From positions 5,044-69,043 of the forward strand of contig JAFZHO010000039.1 of the NCBI GenBank assembly GCA_017554835.1: DNA of 64,000 nt, in the 5' to 3' direction. This document shows, one piece after another, positions 63,538-64,000 of the stretch. Position 1 is the stretch's first letter. The number at the start of each line of letters is the position of its first letter. A program made the translations under genes and the position numbers. Origin of the DNA: Clostridia bacterium. Its GTDB lineage: Bacteria > Bacillota > Clostridia > Oscillospirales > RGIG7773. A model generated the notes under the pieces. The model had not been told where the DNA came from. It was given only the letters and a program-made list of their open reading frames with translations, and did not search any database.

Positions 63538-64000
63538 TTATGCTTCTGAATTTGTTTTTATTGCATTAAGTTCTTCTTCCTCGAGAACTCGGTATGCAAC
63601 CTTGCCGACAAGGGTTTTTGGAAGCTCGTCTCTGAAAGAAATATCATAAGGCATTGCATATTTTGCAATATTCTGACTGCAATAATCCAAAAGCTTCTGC
63701 TTGGTTTCTTCGTTTGGCTCTACGCCGGGAGAAAGTTTAACTATTGCTTTTACTTTCTGGATTTTTAATGGGTCGGGAACTCCGATAATGCAGCTCATCT
63801 GAACAAGCTCGTGAGCATCAAGAATATTTTCAAGCTGAGCAGGATAAATATTATATCCTGATGAAATAATCATACGTTTCGCTCTGCCCTTGAAATAAAC
63901 GAAGCCCTGCTCGTCCATAACTCCCAAATCCCCCGTATAAACCCAGGTAAGTCCATCGGCGTGGGTGCGAAGGGTTTTTGAAGTTTCTTCGGGGTGGTCC
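63538..64000 (-). CDS. AMP-forming acyl-CoA ligase, C-terminal part (5' end outside window)
   Basis: The frame is open to the window edge, 153 residues seen plus stop. It includes the A8 hinge motif YTGDLGVMDEQGFVYFKGR, IISSGYNIYPAQLENIL (typical of long-chain acyl-CoA ligases), and ends with PKTLVGKVAYRVLEEEE, whose lysine in the GKV motif is the adenylation lysine. It activates a fatty or aryl acid with ATP and CoA. The internal ATG/TTG within the window is not its start. Confidence 0.88.
   Translation of the reverse strand, partial: DHPEETSKTLRTHADGLTWVYTGDLGVMDEQGFVYFKGRAKRMIISSGYNIYPAQLENILDAHELVQMSCIIGVPDPLKIQKVKAIVKLSPGVEPNEETKQKLLDYCSQNIAKYAMPYDISFRDELPKTLVGKVAYRVLEEEELNAIKTNSEA

Overview
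The window looks like chromosome from a low-GC Gram-positive anaerobe of the Clostridia (Bacillota), probably an uncultured gut-type lineage. The signs are a complete S10-spc-alpha ribosomal operon in Firmicute order, zinc-binding (C+) forms of S14, S4, L24 and L36, a DnaD/DnaC primosome pair, several solitary ECF S-components, a Clostridia-style MATE leader RNA, SLH-domain surface protein, DAP dehydrogenase, and very clean sigma-A promoters (TTGACA-17-TATAAT) with strong Shine-Dalgarno sites. Genus-level placement is not possible by eye.

Left part (1-25.5 kb), mixed strands with a minus majority: a partial ECF S-component; pduL; a MATE exporter behind a riboswitch-like attenuator; a ttcA / nuclease-like / bioY operon; rplM-rpsI; a large SLH surface protein with two CBM9-like domains; an esterase; a small XRE-SLOG divergent pair with a palindromic operator inside the promoter; an M23/LysM/G5 peptidase; cca, a membrane protein, dnaC and dnaD; a divergent prfB-trmB-lacZ operon; and a WalRK-like set (regulator, kinase, murA, walJ).

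Centre (25.55-26.25 kb): a 700-base gene-free stretch with a cluster of DnaA boxes flanked by AT-rich DNA, followed by a TPP riboswitch. Gene orientation changes here: the four genes to the left run leftward and everything from 26.2 to 61.8 kb runs rightward. This makes it a candidate replication origin away from dnaA, though rplM-rpsI on the left point the other way.

Right part: thiT under the TPP riboswitch, a ceramidase-like protein, a polar amino-acid ABC transporter, glnA and ddh, a ROK kinase with nanE, a small lipoprotein, and then 16 kb of ribosomal operon from rpsJ to rplQ including secY, adk, map, infA and rpoA, preceded by a ~370-nt structured leader. Directly after rplQ lies a 2.3-kb cassette (DUF2975, XRE, large membrane protein) bracketed by a duplicated copy of the rplQ 3' end. 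Next come queT under a preQ1-I riboswitch, an oxidoreductase, an O-antigen-ligase-like protein, tRNA-Pro(CGG), a MarR-controlled heterodimeric ABC exporter, and on the minus strand an AIM24-family protein, a DUF368 transporter and the 3' end of an acyl-CoA-ligase-like gene.

Themes: vitamin and precursor uptake through ECF S-components (biotin, thiamin, queuosine precursor, one unknown) with no ECF energising module in the window; drug or toxic-compound export (MATE, ABC pair); cell-wall control; and translation. All calls come from reading the sequence; no database search was possible.
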